DNA of 64,000 nucleotides from Arthrobacter_H rhombi (GCF_039526245.1 NZ_BAAAIV010000012.1:186001-250000); one strand, 5' to 3'; counted from the stretch's first letter, positions 10,892 to 20,826 are shown. Translations and numbers: made by a program. Notes: generated by a model not told the origin, from the sequence alone.

Positions 10892-11689
10892 CTACCTTCT
10901 GTTCTCGTCCTGCTGGGCCCGCGGTGGGGCCAGAACTGTTCCGATCTGCAACACATCGGGGTCCGGTCCGATTGCTGCCCGGTTGGTGCGATACCACCGG
11001 GGCCAGTTCCTGGCGATTTCGGCATCCGTAGCCCCGGCCCCGGCCTCACGGGCGGCGATCGACCAGAGCGAGTCTCCTTCCTGGACGACAATCGAGTCCG
11101 CTGCCGATGCGGCACGCTGGTGCTGTCCCATCAGCCGGTTCATGGGGGCGGCCGGACGTTTGGGGCTCCACGCCGGGGACGGCAGGTCGCTGCTGTTCCA
11201 GGAAGCCCCGGGAAGTTCGGCCCCGACGGCCGGCAACGACCAGGAAGCCGGTGCTGTGGGGGAGGCACCCGGAGCGGAAAATTCGGTGATGCCGAACTGC
11301 GAGGCCTGTGCCGCGGGAACCACCAGCAGGTGTGCGCCCAGCAGTACCGCGGCCAGACGCCGCATGAACGCCGGAGTGCACCGCGCGGTGCTGGCGGCCG
11401 CATGGTGGAGGCCGTGCCGCCGCAGCACCTCGGAGGCCACCCCGGCAAGCAGGCAGAACAGCCACCAGGCGAGCACGGCGAGACCGAGGGCGGCGAAGAC
11501 CAGGGCCGTCCCACGGTCCAGGCCGGCGGGGGACAGCTCGGTGCCGGAGGCGTCCAGCGGATGCCCGGCCGACAGGATGAATCCGCAGGCCGTCAGCAAG
11601 GAACCGCAGGCCGCCACCAGTACCCCGGGAAGTGCAGCAGCTACTGCTGAGCCGCGTGCCGTCGTCGTACTCATTTGCCGTATCCGCAT
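10892..11689 (-). CDS. membrane protein with C-terminal LysM domain
   Basis: A 265-residue protein with three hydrophobic segments (about 14-41, 60-88 and 110-129) and, after a serine/proline linker, one LysM domain near the C-terminus (IVVQEGDSLWSIAAREAG through IGPDPDVLQIGTVLAPP). With three helices the C-terminus would lie outside, where LysM could bind peptidoglycan. Its family is found near SAF and MinD-like genes in other Micrococcales. The start is uncertain: ATG 11689 or ATG 11674 (MSTTTAR), neither with a strong ribosome binding site. No enzymatic domain is present, so an anchoring or sensing role is an inference. Confidence 0.75.
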   Translation of the reverse strand: MRIRQMSTTTARGSAVAAALPGVLVAACGSLLTACGFILSAGHPLDASGTELSPAGLDRGTALVFAALGLAVLAWWLFCLLAGVASEVLRRHGLHHAAASTARCTPAFMRRLAAVLLGAHLLVVPAAQASQFGITEFSAPGASPTAPASWSLPAVGAELPGASWNSSDLPSPAWSPKRPAAPMNRLMGQHQRAASAADSIVVQEGDSLWSIAAREAGAGATDAEIARNWPRWYRTNRAAIGPDPDVLQIGTVLAPPRAQQDENRR

Positions 11690-11807
11690 CTACTTGATGT
11701 CATTTGATAGCATTTGGTGTTCTTTGAAAGTGAGCATGGCACCTGAAGTCGTCTGTGTCTAGTAGTTGTCCGCATTTCGTCGAACGGGAGGGCATAAGGT
11801 GGGGTCC
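11690..11807. promoter_or_regulatory. divergent promoter region between LysM gene and unknown gene
   Basis: This 118-bp segment is less GC-rich than its surroundings and separates the minus-strand pair from the plus-strand genes. CATTTG occurs twice, 10 bp apart (11701-11706 and 11711-11716). No clear -35/-10 pair was recognised on either strand. Confidence 0.3.
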
Positions 11808-12362
11808 ATGCGCTGGGAATCGTTGTTTGCCGATCTGGAGTCCCAGCTGAACGCCGCCAAGGCCCGCGAGCGGACGGCGGAGATCCAGGAAATGGTCCGC
11901 ATCGAACGGTCCCAACTCCGCTTGTGGGACCACGTGGCCGGACAGCTCGGCGCCGACATCACCGTCGACTTGCTGGGTGGGCTTCGGTTCCGCGGAACGC
12001 TTCAGCACGTCGGAGTGAACTGGCTATCGCTGCGGGAGGGGCCGGCCGAATACCTGGTGGTCGATGCGGGCATCAGATCACTCGACATCGCGGGGGAGCG
12101 TGCAGCCATCGCCGAGGAGCGTGCGGTGCGACGCAGGGTCAGCCTGGGTGCCGCCCTGAGGTCGCTCGTCCGCGACCGTGCACGGGTGAGCGTTTGGGCC
12201 GTTGACGGGGCGCCGCTGGGCACCGGGACCCTGGACCATGCGGCGGCCGATCACCTGCGACTGGCCCAGCACCCCGTCGATGGCTACCGCCGGGAGGTCG
12301 ACGTCCGATCCGTGGCCCTGCTGCCCCTGGGATCCGTGGCGGCACTTCGACATGAGCTGTAG
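11808..12362 (+). CDS. unknown protein, possible Sm-like fold
   Basis: A 184-residue protein that I cannot assign to a named family. The start at ATG 11808 follows AAGGTGGGG. The first 40 residues are a charged helix (FADLESQLNAAKARERTAEIQEMVRIERSQ). Residues about 47-88 alternate strands in an Sm-like pattern (ITVDLLGG-LRFRGTLQHVGVNWLSLREG, then YLVVDAGIRSL). A second beta-rich segment near the C-terminus (RVSVWAVDGAPLGTGTLDHAAADHLRLAQH) looks like a repeat of that unit. There is no signal peptide or membrane helix. It precedes the SAF and MinD-like genes in the same direction, with a 147-bp gap. The fold call is an inference from pattern only. Confidence 0.7.
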   Translation: MRWESLFADLESQLNAAKARERTAEIQEMVRIERSQLRLWDHVAGQLGADITVDLLGGLRFRGTLQHVGVNWLSLREGPAEYLVVDAGIRSLDIAGERAAIAEERAVRRRVSLGAALRSLVRDRARVSVWAVDGAPLGTGTLDHAAADHLRLAQHPVDGYRREVDVRSVALLPLGSVAALRHEL

Positions 12363-12509
12363 GCGGGCATTCTTTCTCCACAGATGGCGCGTGGGGTCTT
12401 CTGCACGAACCGTTTCATCATTAAGGTGGACGAACGGGGGGAATCTGCATTCGCCGCTTTCCCTGCAGCGTGAACTGTATACCGGGGTTCCCGGGGAAGC
12501 GGAGGCAAA

Positions 12510-13163
12510 GTGGCGATGGAGTCGGAACCCGGTGGCCCGGTGAGACGGCTGCGCAAACCGGGGTGGAAGGATCCTCGGCTGCTGGTGGGCCTCCTGTTGG
12601 TGGCCGCCTCCGTGGCAGGTGTGCTCACGCTGGTCTCGACCCAGAACCAGACGGTGCCGATGTACGTGGCGCGGCAGGACATAGCACTCGGGCAGAAGAT
12701 CGATCCCGCGAAGCTGCGCGTCGTCGACGTGCGCCTGGATGCTGTGCGCGACAGCTACCTCTCTGCCGAACAGCCTCCGGCCGACGACTTGCAGGCCAAT
12801 GCCCTGATCCGCAGTGGTGAGTTGCTTCCGGTGGCCTCGATCGGCGGTCGCGACCCGCAGGGGCGCAAGCCGCTGTCCGTGGAGCTGCCCCAGGAATTGC
12901 CGATCGCCGTGGGCGTCGGCACGCGAGTGGACGTGTGGGCCGCCGAGCGCGGCTCCACCTCGACGACGTATGGGGAGCCCAAACGCCTGCTCCAGGCCGT
13001 CGAGGTCAGTGCGATCCGTGAACGTGATGCGGGGTTCGGCGTGGCATCGGGACAGTTGGTCGAATTGCTCGTCACCGACGAGGATCTGCCCGGGATGCTT
13101 TCGGCGATCGCCAACGACGCGCGACTGACAGTGGTCAACAACCCGGGTGAGGCCGGTAAATGA
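12510..13163 (+). CDS. SAF-domain membrane protein, CpaB/RcpC-like
   Basis: A 217-residue protein with one N-terminal membrane helix (about 24-43) followed by an extracytoplasmic SAF domain (MYVARQDIALGQKIDPAKLRVVDVRL to IRSGELLPVASI) and a second beta-rich part (ELPQELPIAVGVGTRVDVWAA). In Flp/Tad pili CpaB (RcpC) has this architecture and helps assemble the outer part of the machine. No pilus ATPase, secretin, TadB/C or pilin gene is in the window. GGAGG at 12501-12505 serves either GTG 12510 or ATG 12516. The stop overlaps the next start by 4 bp (ATGA), so the pair is translationally coupled. Confidence 0.8.
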   Translation: MAMESEPGGPVRRLRKPGWKDPRLLVGLLLVAASVAGVLTLVSTQNQTVPMYVARQDIALGQKIDPAKLRVVDVRLDAVRDSYLSAEQPPADDLQANALIRSGELLPVASIGGRDPQGRKPLSVELPQELPIAVGVGTRVDVWAAERGSTSTTYGEPKRLLQAVEVSAIRERDAGFGVASGQLVELLVTDEDLPGMLSAIANDARLTVVNNPGEAGK

Positions 13164-14437
13164 GTATTTCGGTAGTGGTCTGCGGACGGGTCGGCGACCT
13201 GGCAGACCGGCTGGAGCGCCTGCGTGGACCGGTGACGATCGTGCGCAATTGCGACGAGCTCACCGAGGTCGTGGCCCTGGCCGAATCGGGTCTTGCCGAT
13301 GCGGCCCTGCTCCTGGGACCGACGGTGGATATCGACGCTGCCTTCGCGGATGAGCTCGCCTACCACGGGGTCCCGGCGGTGGCCATCACCGACGAACCAG
13401 CGGATGCCGAGCGTCTCACGGGCCTCGGCCTGGGGGTCGAGCCGACGAATACCGGGGAGCAGTCGGTATCGGACTTGCTCGAGTTGCTTGTCTCAGGGGC
13501 GCATCGGCCATCCCGTGGTGCAGCCCGCCACGCCTCGCTTGCCCCGGAAACCGCCTCCGAGCCGGCCCGTGACCCCGGGCGTATCCTCGCGGTGTGGGGC
13601 CCCACCGGTTCCACCGGTAAGACGCTCGTCGCCGTCAACCTGGCCGCCGAGGCGGCCATGGACGGGCAGCGTGTGCTGTTGCTCGACGCCGATACCTACG
13701 GTTCCAGCGTTGCCGTCCATCTCGGGCTGCTCGATGAATCCGCGGGGCTGGCCCAACTGTGCCGTCTCTCCGACCAGGGCATGCTCGATGAATCCGGATA
13801 TGAACGTTCCTGTGCCGTTGTCGCCGTTGGGGGAACCACCCTGCGCGTCGCCACCGGACTACCCCGCCCGCAACGGTGGCCCGAACTGCGTGCAGGAGCC
13901 CTGACACGCGTGTTGGAATTTGTCCGGCGCCGAGCCGACCTCGTGGTGGTCGATGTCGCCTCCCTGCTGGAGCGCGATGAGGACCTGACCTACGACACCT
14001 CCGCACCCCAGCGCAATGGTGCAACGCTCGCAGTCCTAGAAGCCGCGGCAGAGATCATCGCGGTGGGGTCCGCTGACAGTGTGGGTGTGCCCCGGATGGT
14101 GAAGGCGTTGGAGGATCTTCTGGAGATCTTCCCCGAGGCCGAGCCCCGCGTCGTCTTCAACCGCGTCCGCCGCGCCGCGGTGGGGCCGTCCCCGGAACGC
14201 GCCCTGCGTGAGACCTGGGAACGCTTCGGCCCGGGGCCCGGCATGGCCGCGCTGTTGCCGTCGGATCTGGACGCCGCCGATCGTGCCTTGTTGCAGGGGA
14301 GCGTGCTGGCGGAGGTCGCTCCGGACAGCGACTTGCGCGCCCGGATCGCCGGGCTGGTTTCGGTGACCGTTCGGCGTAGAACAGGCCTGTTCGGAGGGGG
14401 ATTCGGCGCATTGGGAGCTAGTCGTTCCGCAGGATAG
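13160..14437 (+). CDS. MinD/CpaE-like P-loop ATPase
   Basis: A 425-residue ATPase of the ParA/MinD superfamily. The N-terminal 110 residues resemble the degenerate receiver domain of CpaE (a Rossmann-like pattern, SISVVVCGRVGDLADRL). From about residue 135 there is an ATPase domain with a Walker A loop GPTGSTGKT and the VLLLDADTYGSSVAVHLGL segment typical of MinD-like proteins, then VVVDVASLL as Walker B. CpaE proteins localise pilus machinery at the pole. Here the only pilus-like partner is the SAF protein, with which it overlaps by 4 bp. gdh follows after 60 bp. Confidence 0.8.
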   Translation: MSISVVVCGRVGDLADRLERLRGPVTIVRNCDELTEVVALAESGLADAALLLGPTVDIDAAFADELAYHGVPAVAITDEPADAERLTGLGLGVEPTNTGEQSVSDLLELLVSGAHRPSRGAARHASLAPETASEPARDPGRILAVWGPTGSTGKTLVAVNLAAEAAMDGQRVLLLDADTYGSSVAVHLGLLDESAGLAQLCRLSDQGMLDESGYERSCAVVAVGGTTLRVATGLPRPQRWPELRAGALTRVLEFVRRRADLVVVDVASLLERDEDLTYDTSAPQRNGATLAVLEAAAEIIAVGSADSVGVPRMVKALEDLLEIFPEAEPRVVFNRVRRAAVGPSPERALRETWERFGPGPGMAALLPSDLDAADRALLQGSVLAEVAPDSDLRARIAGLVSVTVRRRTGLFGGGFGALGASRSAG

Positions 14438-14497
14438 TCTTGAGGAGTTCGAGACCGCAATGGAGCGGTCCACACCGCTACACGGAGGCGTTCATTG

Positions 14498-17400
14498 ATG
14501 TCGTCGGGGTCGGGCATGCCTACAGGGTTCATTGCCGAGACAAACACTCCCAAGTTCGCACAGGCCTACTATGGCCACCTATCGCCAGAGGATGCGCAAG
14601 AGTACCCTCCGGAGACACTTGCCGAGAGGGTATCGGTCCACCTCGGAGTCGGCTATGAGCGGCAGGCGGGCCGCGCCAAGGTAGCGGTCGACACCACCGG
14701 GGGCGTCGCCGTCGTCTATGTGGTCACCGACGACATGCCATTCCTCGTTGACTCGGTCACCGCCGAGATCGTCCGGCAGGAACACGCCATCAACTTGGTG
14801 GTGCACCCGACTCTCCTGGTTCGCCGGGAGGATTCAGGGGCGGCCATCGCCATCGAACCGGTGTCGACGCGTGCCGCCACCGCTTCCGGGGATACCGCAG
14901 CGCTACCCAACTTGGCCAGTTTCATGGCCCGCGAGGGCGGAAATTCCACGGTTGAATCGTGGATCGCCATTGAAATCGGCGGAACGCCGGATGAAGAGCG
15001 TATTGCCTCCCTGGTGGGAGGTCTTGAAAGCGTGCTCGCCGACGTGCGCGATGCCGTTGAGGACTGGCAGGCCATGCGCACCAAGGCCACGGAAATCGCC
15101 AACTCGCTCTCCGACGTGGCCGGTGGCGCAGAGATCCCGGACCTGGAAAGCGCCACGGAACTGCTGCGTTGGCTCGACGAGGGCAACTTCACCTTCCTCG
15201 GCTACCGGGAGTACGATCTGGCCACCGAGGGCGGGAAGGATGTCCTCCACGTGCGCCCGGACAGCGGCCTGGGCCTCATGCGCAGATCCGGTACGACCAT
15301 GCTCCGCCAGGAGCTGACCGAGTCGGGTCGTGAAAAGGCACGCGAAAAGCGTGCGCTGGTCATTACCAAGGCGAACTCGCGTTCCACCGTCCACCGGGCG
15401 GTCTACCTCGACTACATCGGCGTGAAGAGTTTCGACGCGCAGGGAAACGTCAATGGTGAGCGCCGCTTCATCGGCCTCTTCGCTTCCAGCGCCTACACCC
15501 GCCCGGTGCGCAGCGTCCCGGTGGCCCGGGAAAACGTCGAACGGGTACTGAAGGCCTCGGGATTCGCACCCGATTCGCACTCCGGCAAGGACCTGCTGAC
15601 GATTCTCGAGTCCTACCCTCGCGACGAGCTGTTCCAGATCGACACCGAAGACCTGCTGCGCATCGTGACGGGCATCCTGGGCCTGCAGGAACGCCGCCGC
15701 ACCAGCCTGTTCCTGCGACCTGACATTTACGGCCGCTTCATGTCCGCGCTGGTTTTCCTTCCCCGTGACCGCTACACCACCGCGGTCAGGCTCCGGATCG
15801 AGGCGGAGCTGAAGGAGGCCTACGGAGCCGAATCCACCGAGTATGAAGTCCGCATGAGCGACTCGGCACTCGTGCGCTTGTTCTATCGCATCCGTCTGCC
15901 TCGCGGGGGAGACGCGCCGGAGATCAGCCGCGCCGACCTCGAACAGCGATTGGTCCGTGCGGTCCGCTCCTGGTCCGAAGGCGTGGATGAGGCCGTGCGT
16001 AGCCGGTTCTCCGGCGATGAGGCCACCGGGCTGTCACGTCAATGGGCGGAGGCCTTCCCCCAGGCCTACCGCGTCGACTTCGAGGTCGAGGACGCGCTCG
16101 AGGACATCGAACGCTTCTCGACCTACGACGATCCGGATCACGAGGGGCCCGTCGTCAACGTCTACGTGCCCTCCGACATGACCCGCCAGCACGGCATCGA
16201 TGCGCGGTTGAACCTCTACCTCACCAAGCCGCTGTCGCTGAGCCATATCCTTCCGGTGCTGTCGAACCAAGGGCTCGAAGTCGTCGACGAGAAGCCGTTT
16301 GCCATCCAACGCGGAGACGGCAAGGAATTCTTCCTCTACGATCTCGGCCTGAAGTACCCCGCGGGGATTGATCCGTTGGAGACCCGCGACCTGCTGACCG
16401 AGGCGTATTCCGCGGTTTTCACCGGTCATGCCGAGTCGGACGCCTTTGATCGGCTGATCCTCGCCCAGGGGCTCACCTGGCGTGAGACGGCTATCCTGCG
16501 GGCCTACGCCAAATATCTGCGTCAGCTCGGGGCCGCGAACTCGTACGGGTTCATCGCCGACACGATGCTGGCCAACCCGAACGTGACGCGTTCGCTCATC
16601 GAGCTCTTCAATGCGACGTTCGACCCTGACATCGACGACGTGTCTCGATCCACGCGCATCGATGAGGCACGGACTTCTTTGGACACCGGTTTGGAAAGTG
16701 TCGCGACCCTGGACGCCGACCGGCTCCTGCGCCGCTTCATCAACGTCATCGACGCCACCACGAGGACGAACTACTTCCAGGACACGATCCATTTGTCCTT
16801 CAAGCTCGAGCCGGGACGGATCGACGGTGCACCCTTCCCCCGGCCACGCTACGAGATCTGGGTCTACTCGCCTCGGGTCGAAGGCGTGCACCTTCGCTTC
16901 GGCAAGGTAGCCCGGGGCGGTCTGCGGTGGTCCGACCGCCGCGAGGATTTCCGTACCGAGATCCTCGGGCTCGTCAAGGCACAGATGGTCAAGAATGCGG
17001 TCATCGTTCCCACAGGTGCCAAGGGTGGGTTCTTCGCCAAGAACCTTCCGGATCCTTCGGTGGACCGGAACGCATGGATGGAAGAGGGCAAGGCGGCATA
17101 CCGCATCTTCATCACTGCTCTGCTGGACATCACCGACAACCTGATCCAGACCGAGGACGGGGAACAGGTCGCCGTGCCGGACCGCGTGGTTCGACTGGAC
17201 GACGACGACAGCTATCTGGTCGTGGCAGCGGACAAGGGCACCGCAAGCTTCTCCGATATCGCCAATGAGATATCCCTCGCCAAGGGCCACTGGCTCGGCG
17301 ATGCGTTCGCTTCCGGAGGTTCCGTCGGCTACGACCACAAGGCCATGGGAATCACTGCCCGGGGCGCGTGGGAATCGGTGAAACGCCACTTCGCCGAGCT

Positions 17401-19330
17401 GGGTGTCGACACCCAGACACAGGAGTTCACGGTCGCCGGCATCGGCGACATGAGCGGCGACGTGTTCGGCAACGGCCTGCTGCGCTCGCGTCACGCACGG
17501 CTGGTTGCCGCGTTTGACCACCGCCACATCTTCCTGGATCCGAATCCCGACGCGGAGTCGTCGTTCGTGGAACGGCAACGACTCTTCGATCTTCCCCGCT
17601 CCAGCTGGGGGGACTACGACACGTCATTGATCAGTGAGGGAGGAGGGGTCTACCCGCGCCAGTCCAAGACCATCCCGATTTCGGCCCAAGTCCGAGAGGC
17701 CCTGGGTCTCCCCGACGGAACGACGTCGATGTCGCCCCCCGATTTGTTGCGGGCTGTCCTCTCGGCTCCGGTTGATCTCCTCTATAACGGTGGCATCGGC
17801 ACCTACGTCAAGTCTTCCGACGAGACGCATGCCGACGTCGGCGACCGTGCCAACGACTCCATCAGGGTCGACGGCAAGGACTTGCGGGCCCGAGTGGTCG
17901 GCGAGGGCGGCAACCTGGGCATGACCCAGCGGGGTCGAATTGAGGCGGCTCTCAATGGTGTCATCCTCAACACGGACGCCATCGACAACTCAGCGGGAGT
18001 GGACTGCTCGGACCACGAGGTCAACATCAAGATCCTGGTGGACCGCATGGTGCGCGCAGGAAAGCTCGATGCCGATGACCGCGCCGATTTCCTCCACTCC
18101 ATGACCGACGAGGTATCGCGGCTGGTCCTGCGCACCAACGTTGACCAGAACATCCTGTTGGTCAACGACAAGCAGCATCTCTCGGAGTGGAGCCCGAGTT
18201 TCGAGCGGCTCATGGATTGGCTTGAGGAACATGCGGATCTGCATCGTGATATCGAGTTCCTGCCCAGCACCGAGGAACTGGAAGAACGGATGGCGGCGGG
18301 ACAGTCCCTGACAGCTCCGGAACTTTCCGTGCTCGTCGCCTATGCCAAGATCCAGCTGGCCACAGCTCTGGCCAAAACCGATCTGGCAGACGATCCGTAT
18401 TTCGACCAGACAGTGCGCGACTACTTCCCGGTGCAGTTGGCAGAGAAGTTCCCCGAGGACATCCTGGCCCATCCGCTGCGCAAGGAAATCGTCAGTACGG
18501 TCGTCGCCAACGACATGGTGAACATGGGCGGCATTACGTACGCCTTCCGGGTGATGGAAGAAACCAGCGCCACCGAGGCGTCAGTGGCACGAGCGTTCGT
18601 TGCCCTGCGCGAGATCTACGCGTTGGACTCGTACGTGGAGGCGGTGACCGAGTTGCCGGCCAGCGTGCCGACCGACCACTGGTGCCGGATCCAGCTGGAC
18701 ATGCGACGACTCCTGGACCGCGCCACCCGCTGGTTCATCACCCATGTTGGACGGGGGACCAGCATCCAGGAGGACATCGATGCTTTCCTCCCAACCGTCT
18801 CCACGCTGAATGCCGAGCTCGGTGACCTCCTGCAGGGGACCGATGCCGAGCGTGTTGCGCAGTGGAAGGCCAACGGAATCGAGTGGGGACTTCCCGAGGA
18901 ACTTGCTGCCCGTTGGTCGCGTCAGTTCGAGAGTTTCGCCCTGTTGGACATTGCCTTGGCTGCCCGCGATCAGGAGATGTCGGCGCGCAACGTAGCTGCC
19001 GTCTACTACCTGGTGTTCGAGCGATTCGGCGTGGACTCCCTACTGGAGCGCATCACCAAGCTACCGCGCGGTGACCGCTGGGAGGCACTGGCTCGTGCTG
19101 CACTGCGTGATGACCTGTACTCCACTGCCGTGGACATCACCGAGGCGGCTTTGGCCACGGTTCCTCAGACCAGCGACCCGGTTGAGTGCCTTTCGGCTTG
19201 GGAAGAGGACAACGCCAGCAACCTGGATCGGGCCAAGAAGATGTTCGATGAGGTCAACAGCCTGGAACGTGATGACATGGCGTCATTGTCCGTGGCGCTG
19301 CGCCTGTTGCGTTCGATCGTCAGGCGGTAG
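14498..19330 (+). CDS. gdh: NAD-specific glutamate dehydrogenase, large type
   Basis: Oxidative deamination of glutamate to 2-oxoglutarate with NAD. The 1610-residue length places it in the 180-kDa class known from Streptomyces and mycobacteria. The long N-terminal half contains ACT-like regulatory segments. The catalytic core lies in the second half (KVARGGLRWSDRREDF, then MVKNAVIVPTGAKGGFF), with NAD-binding elements around VAGIGDMSGDVFGNGLL and VVGEGGNLGMTQRGR. GGAGG at 14484-14488 fits ATG 14498 (spacing 9); a TTG three bases earlier is also possible. In mycobacteria GarA controls this enzyme. It lies three bases upstream of a PdtaS-like kinase gene. Confidence 0.95.
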   Translation: MSSGSGMPTGFIAETNTPKFAQAYYGHLSPEDAQEYPPETLAERVSVHLGVGYERQAGRAKVAVDTTGGVAVVYVVTDDMPFLVDSVTAEIVRQEHAINLVVHPTLLVRREDSGAAIAIEPVSTRAATASGDTAALPNLASFMAREGGNSTVESWIAIEIGGTPDEERIASLVGGLESVLADVRDAVEDWQAMRTKATEIANSLSDVAGGAEIPDLESATELLRWLDEGNFTFLGYREYDLATEGGKDVLHVRPDSGLGLMRRSGTTMLRQELTESGREKAREKRALVITKANSRSTVHRAVYLDYIGVKSFDAQGNVNGERRFIGLFASSAYTRPVRSVPVARENVERVLKASGFAPDSHSGKDLLTILESYPRDELFQIDTEDLLRIVTGILGLQERRRTSLFLRPDIYGRFMSALVFLPRDRYTTAVRLRIEAELKEAYGAESTEYEVRMSDSALVRLFYRIRLPRGGDAPEISRADLEQRLVRAVRSWSEGVDEAVRSRFSGDEATGLSRQWAEAFPQAYRVDFEVEDALEDIERFSTYDDPDHEGPVVNVYVPSDMTRQHGIDARLNLYLTKPLSLSHILPVLSNQGLEVVDEKPFAIQRGDGKEFFLYDLGLKYPAGIDPLETRDLLTEAYSAVFTGHAESDAFDRLILAQGLTWRETAILRAYAKYLRQLGAANSYGFIADTMLANPNVTRSLIELFNATFDPDIDDVSRSTRIDEARTSLDTGLESVATLDADRLLRRFINVIDATTRTNYFQDTIHLSFKLEPGRIDGAPFPRPRYEIWVYSPRVEGVHLRFGKVARGGLRWSDRREDFRTEILGLVKAQMVKNAVIVPTGAKGGFFAKNLPDPSVDRNAWMEEGKAAYRIFITALLDITDNLIQTEDGEQVAVPDRVVRLDDDDSYLVVAADKGTASFSDIANEISLAKGHWLGDAFASGGSVGYDHKAMGITARGAWESVKRHFAELGVDTQTQEFTVAGIGDMSGDVFGNGLLRSRHARLVAAFDHRHIFLDPNPDAESSFVERQRLFDLPRSSWGDYDTSLISEGGGVYPRQSKTIPISAQVREALGLPDGTTSMSPPDLLRAVLSAPVDLLYNGGIGTYVKSSDETHADVGDRANDSIRVDGKDLRARVVGEGGNLGMTQRGRIEAALNGVILNTDAIDNSAGVDCSDHEVNIKILVDRMVRAGKLDADDRADFLHSMTDEVSRLVLRTNVDQNILLVNDKQHLSEWSPSFERLMDWLEEHADLHRDIEFLPSTEELEERMAAGQSLTAPELSVLVAYAKIQLATALAKTDLADDPYFDQTVRDYFPVQLAEKFPEDILAHPLRKEIVSTVVANDMVNMGGITYAFRVMEETSATEASVARAFVALREIYALDSYVEAVTELPASVPTDHWCRIQLDMRRLLDRATRWFITHVGRGTSIQEDIDAFLPTVSTLNAELGDLLQGTDAERVAQWKANGIEWGLPEELAARWSRQFESFALLDIALAARDQEMSARNVAAVYYLVFERFGVDSLLERITKLPRGDRWEALARAALRDDLYSTAVDITEAALATVPQTSDPVECLSAWEEDNASNLDRAKKMFDEVNSLERDDMASLSVALRLLRSIVRR

Positions 19331-19333
19331 CGA

Positions 19334-20800
19334 GTGGCGACCTTCACCGATCCCATCCGCGATCTGGCCGATTTCGAGCCTGGCGACGAGGAATGGCTGC
19401 ACCTCCTAGTGGGGGACTGGCAGATGGTCGCCGATCTGGCTTTCGCGGACCTGGTGCTGTGGCACCCCTCGGCGGGAGGGACGTATACGGCACTGGCCCA
19501 TGTGCGTCCCTCCACCAGCCACACCGTCTTCCATAGCGACTTTGTCGGCGAGCGGATCCGCCGGGACCTGCGGCCACTCGTTGAAAAAACGTGGTCCTCC
19601 GGCCAGATGCAGCGGGCGGCTGAAGACCACTGGACGCAGGAGTCCGCGATGCGTATCGATGCCTACCCCATGGTGCGCAACGGGCGGACCCTCGCAGTGG
19701 TCACCAGCCACGAGGATCTCTCGACCTCCCGGATGGCCTCGCGCCTCGAGCAGACGTATAAGCAATGCGCGACGGATTTGTTGCGCATGGGAACGCAGGG
19801 GCTGTGGCCGGACTTTGCCACACCGACCGGTTCGCGCCGGGGCGCTCCACGCGTGGGTGATGGATTGATCCGGCTCGACGCCGAGGGCATCGTGCAATAT
19901 GCGAGCCCCAATGGTGTATCAGCCTACCGGCGGCTCGGCGGGGTCGATTCGCTAGAGGGCCGCTCGTTGGCAGAAGTCACGACAGGACTTCTTCGGGACC
20001 GGCGCATGGTGGATGAGTCGCTGGCCCTGGTAGTGACCGGGAAGATGCCGTGGAGGACCGAGGTCGAATCACGTGGCGTGAGCCTGTCACTGCGCGCGAT
20101 ACCCCTCCGTGATGGGAAAAAACGATATGGCGCCCTGGTGCTGTGTCGCGATGTGACCGAGCTACGGCGCCGTGAAATGGAATTGGTTTCCAAGGACGCG
20201 ACCATTCGAGAGATACATCACCGCGTCAAGAACAACCTTCAGACCGTGGCAGCTTTGTTGAGGATGCAATCGCGTCGCATGGTCAGCGAGGACGGAAAAC
20301 TCGGTTTGGAACAGGCCATGCGCCGGGTGGCCACCATCGCATTGGTCCACGAAACCTTGTCGCAGGGCCTGAGCCAGAATGTGGATTTCGATGAATTAAT
20401 CGACCGGCAGTTCAGGTTGGCGGCAGAAGTCGCATCTCCTGGTCAGGTCGTTCACACCGAACGGTCCGGATCGTTTGGTGGACTGCCGAGCGAATTGGCC
20501 ACGCCGCTCTCCCTGGTCATCAACGAACTCGTTTCAAACGCTGTCGAGCACGGCCTGGGAGAACGCGATGGGACCGTCAGCCTCGACGCCACGCGACGGG
20601 CCATCGCCGACGGCACCGAAAGGCTGCGGGTTGTGGTGTCGGACGATGGCCGTGGCCTCGGCTCCGTTCCAGGCAAGGACGGTCTGGGATTGCAGATCGT
20701 CAAGACGCTGGTGATGAGTGAACTGGCGGGTTCCATTGAGTGGGAACCGCGGGAACACGGCGGCACCAACGTCATCCTGGACCTTCCGGTCCAGCGCTGA
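19334..20800 (+). CDS. pdtaS: sensor histidine kinase PdtaS-like
   Basis: A 488-residue cytoplasmic kinase. An N-terminal GAF-like domain (about 1-150) and a PAS domain (about 175-280, LIRLDAEGIVQYASPNGVSAYRRLG) precede a HisKA_2 domain with the motif IHHRVKNNLQTVAALLRMQSRR, where H295/H296 is the phospho-acceptor, and an HATPase domain (NELVSNAVEHGLG, DDGRGLG, GLGLQIVKTLV). In mycobacteria PdtaS phosphorylates PdtaR, an ANTAR antiterminator, and responds to copper, nitric oxide and nutrient stress. No pdtaR is in the window. It starts at GTG three bases after the gdh stop and is followed by a strong terminator, so gdh and pdtaS probably share a transcript. Confidence 0.9.
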   Translation: MATFTDPIRDLADFEPGDEEWLHLLVGDWQMVADLAFADLVLWHPSAGGTYTALAHVRPSTSHTVFHSDFVGERIRRDLRPLVEKTWSSGQMQRAAEDHWTQESAMRIDAYPMVRNGRTLAVVTSHEDLSTSRMASRLEQTYKQCATDLLRMGTQGLWPDFATPTGSRRGAPRVGDGLIRLDAEGIVQYASPNGVSAYRRLGGVDSLEGRSLAEVTTGLLRDRRMVDESLALVVTGKMPWRTEVESRGVSLSLRAIPLRDGKKRYGALVLCRDVTELRRREMELVSKDATIREIHHRVKNNLQTVAALLRMQSRRMVSEDGKLGLEQAMRRVATIALVHETLSQGLSQNVDFDELIDRQFRLAAEVASPGQVVHTERSGSFGGLPSELATPLSLVINELVSNAVEHGLGERDGTVSLDATRRAIADGTERLRVVVSDDGRGLGSVPGKDGLGLQIVKTLVMSELAGSIEWEPREHGGTNVILDLPVQR

Positions 20801-20826
20801 CCGGGGACCCTACCGTCAACCATGGG

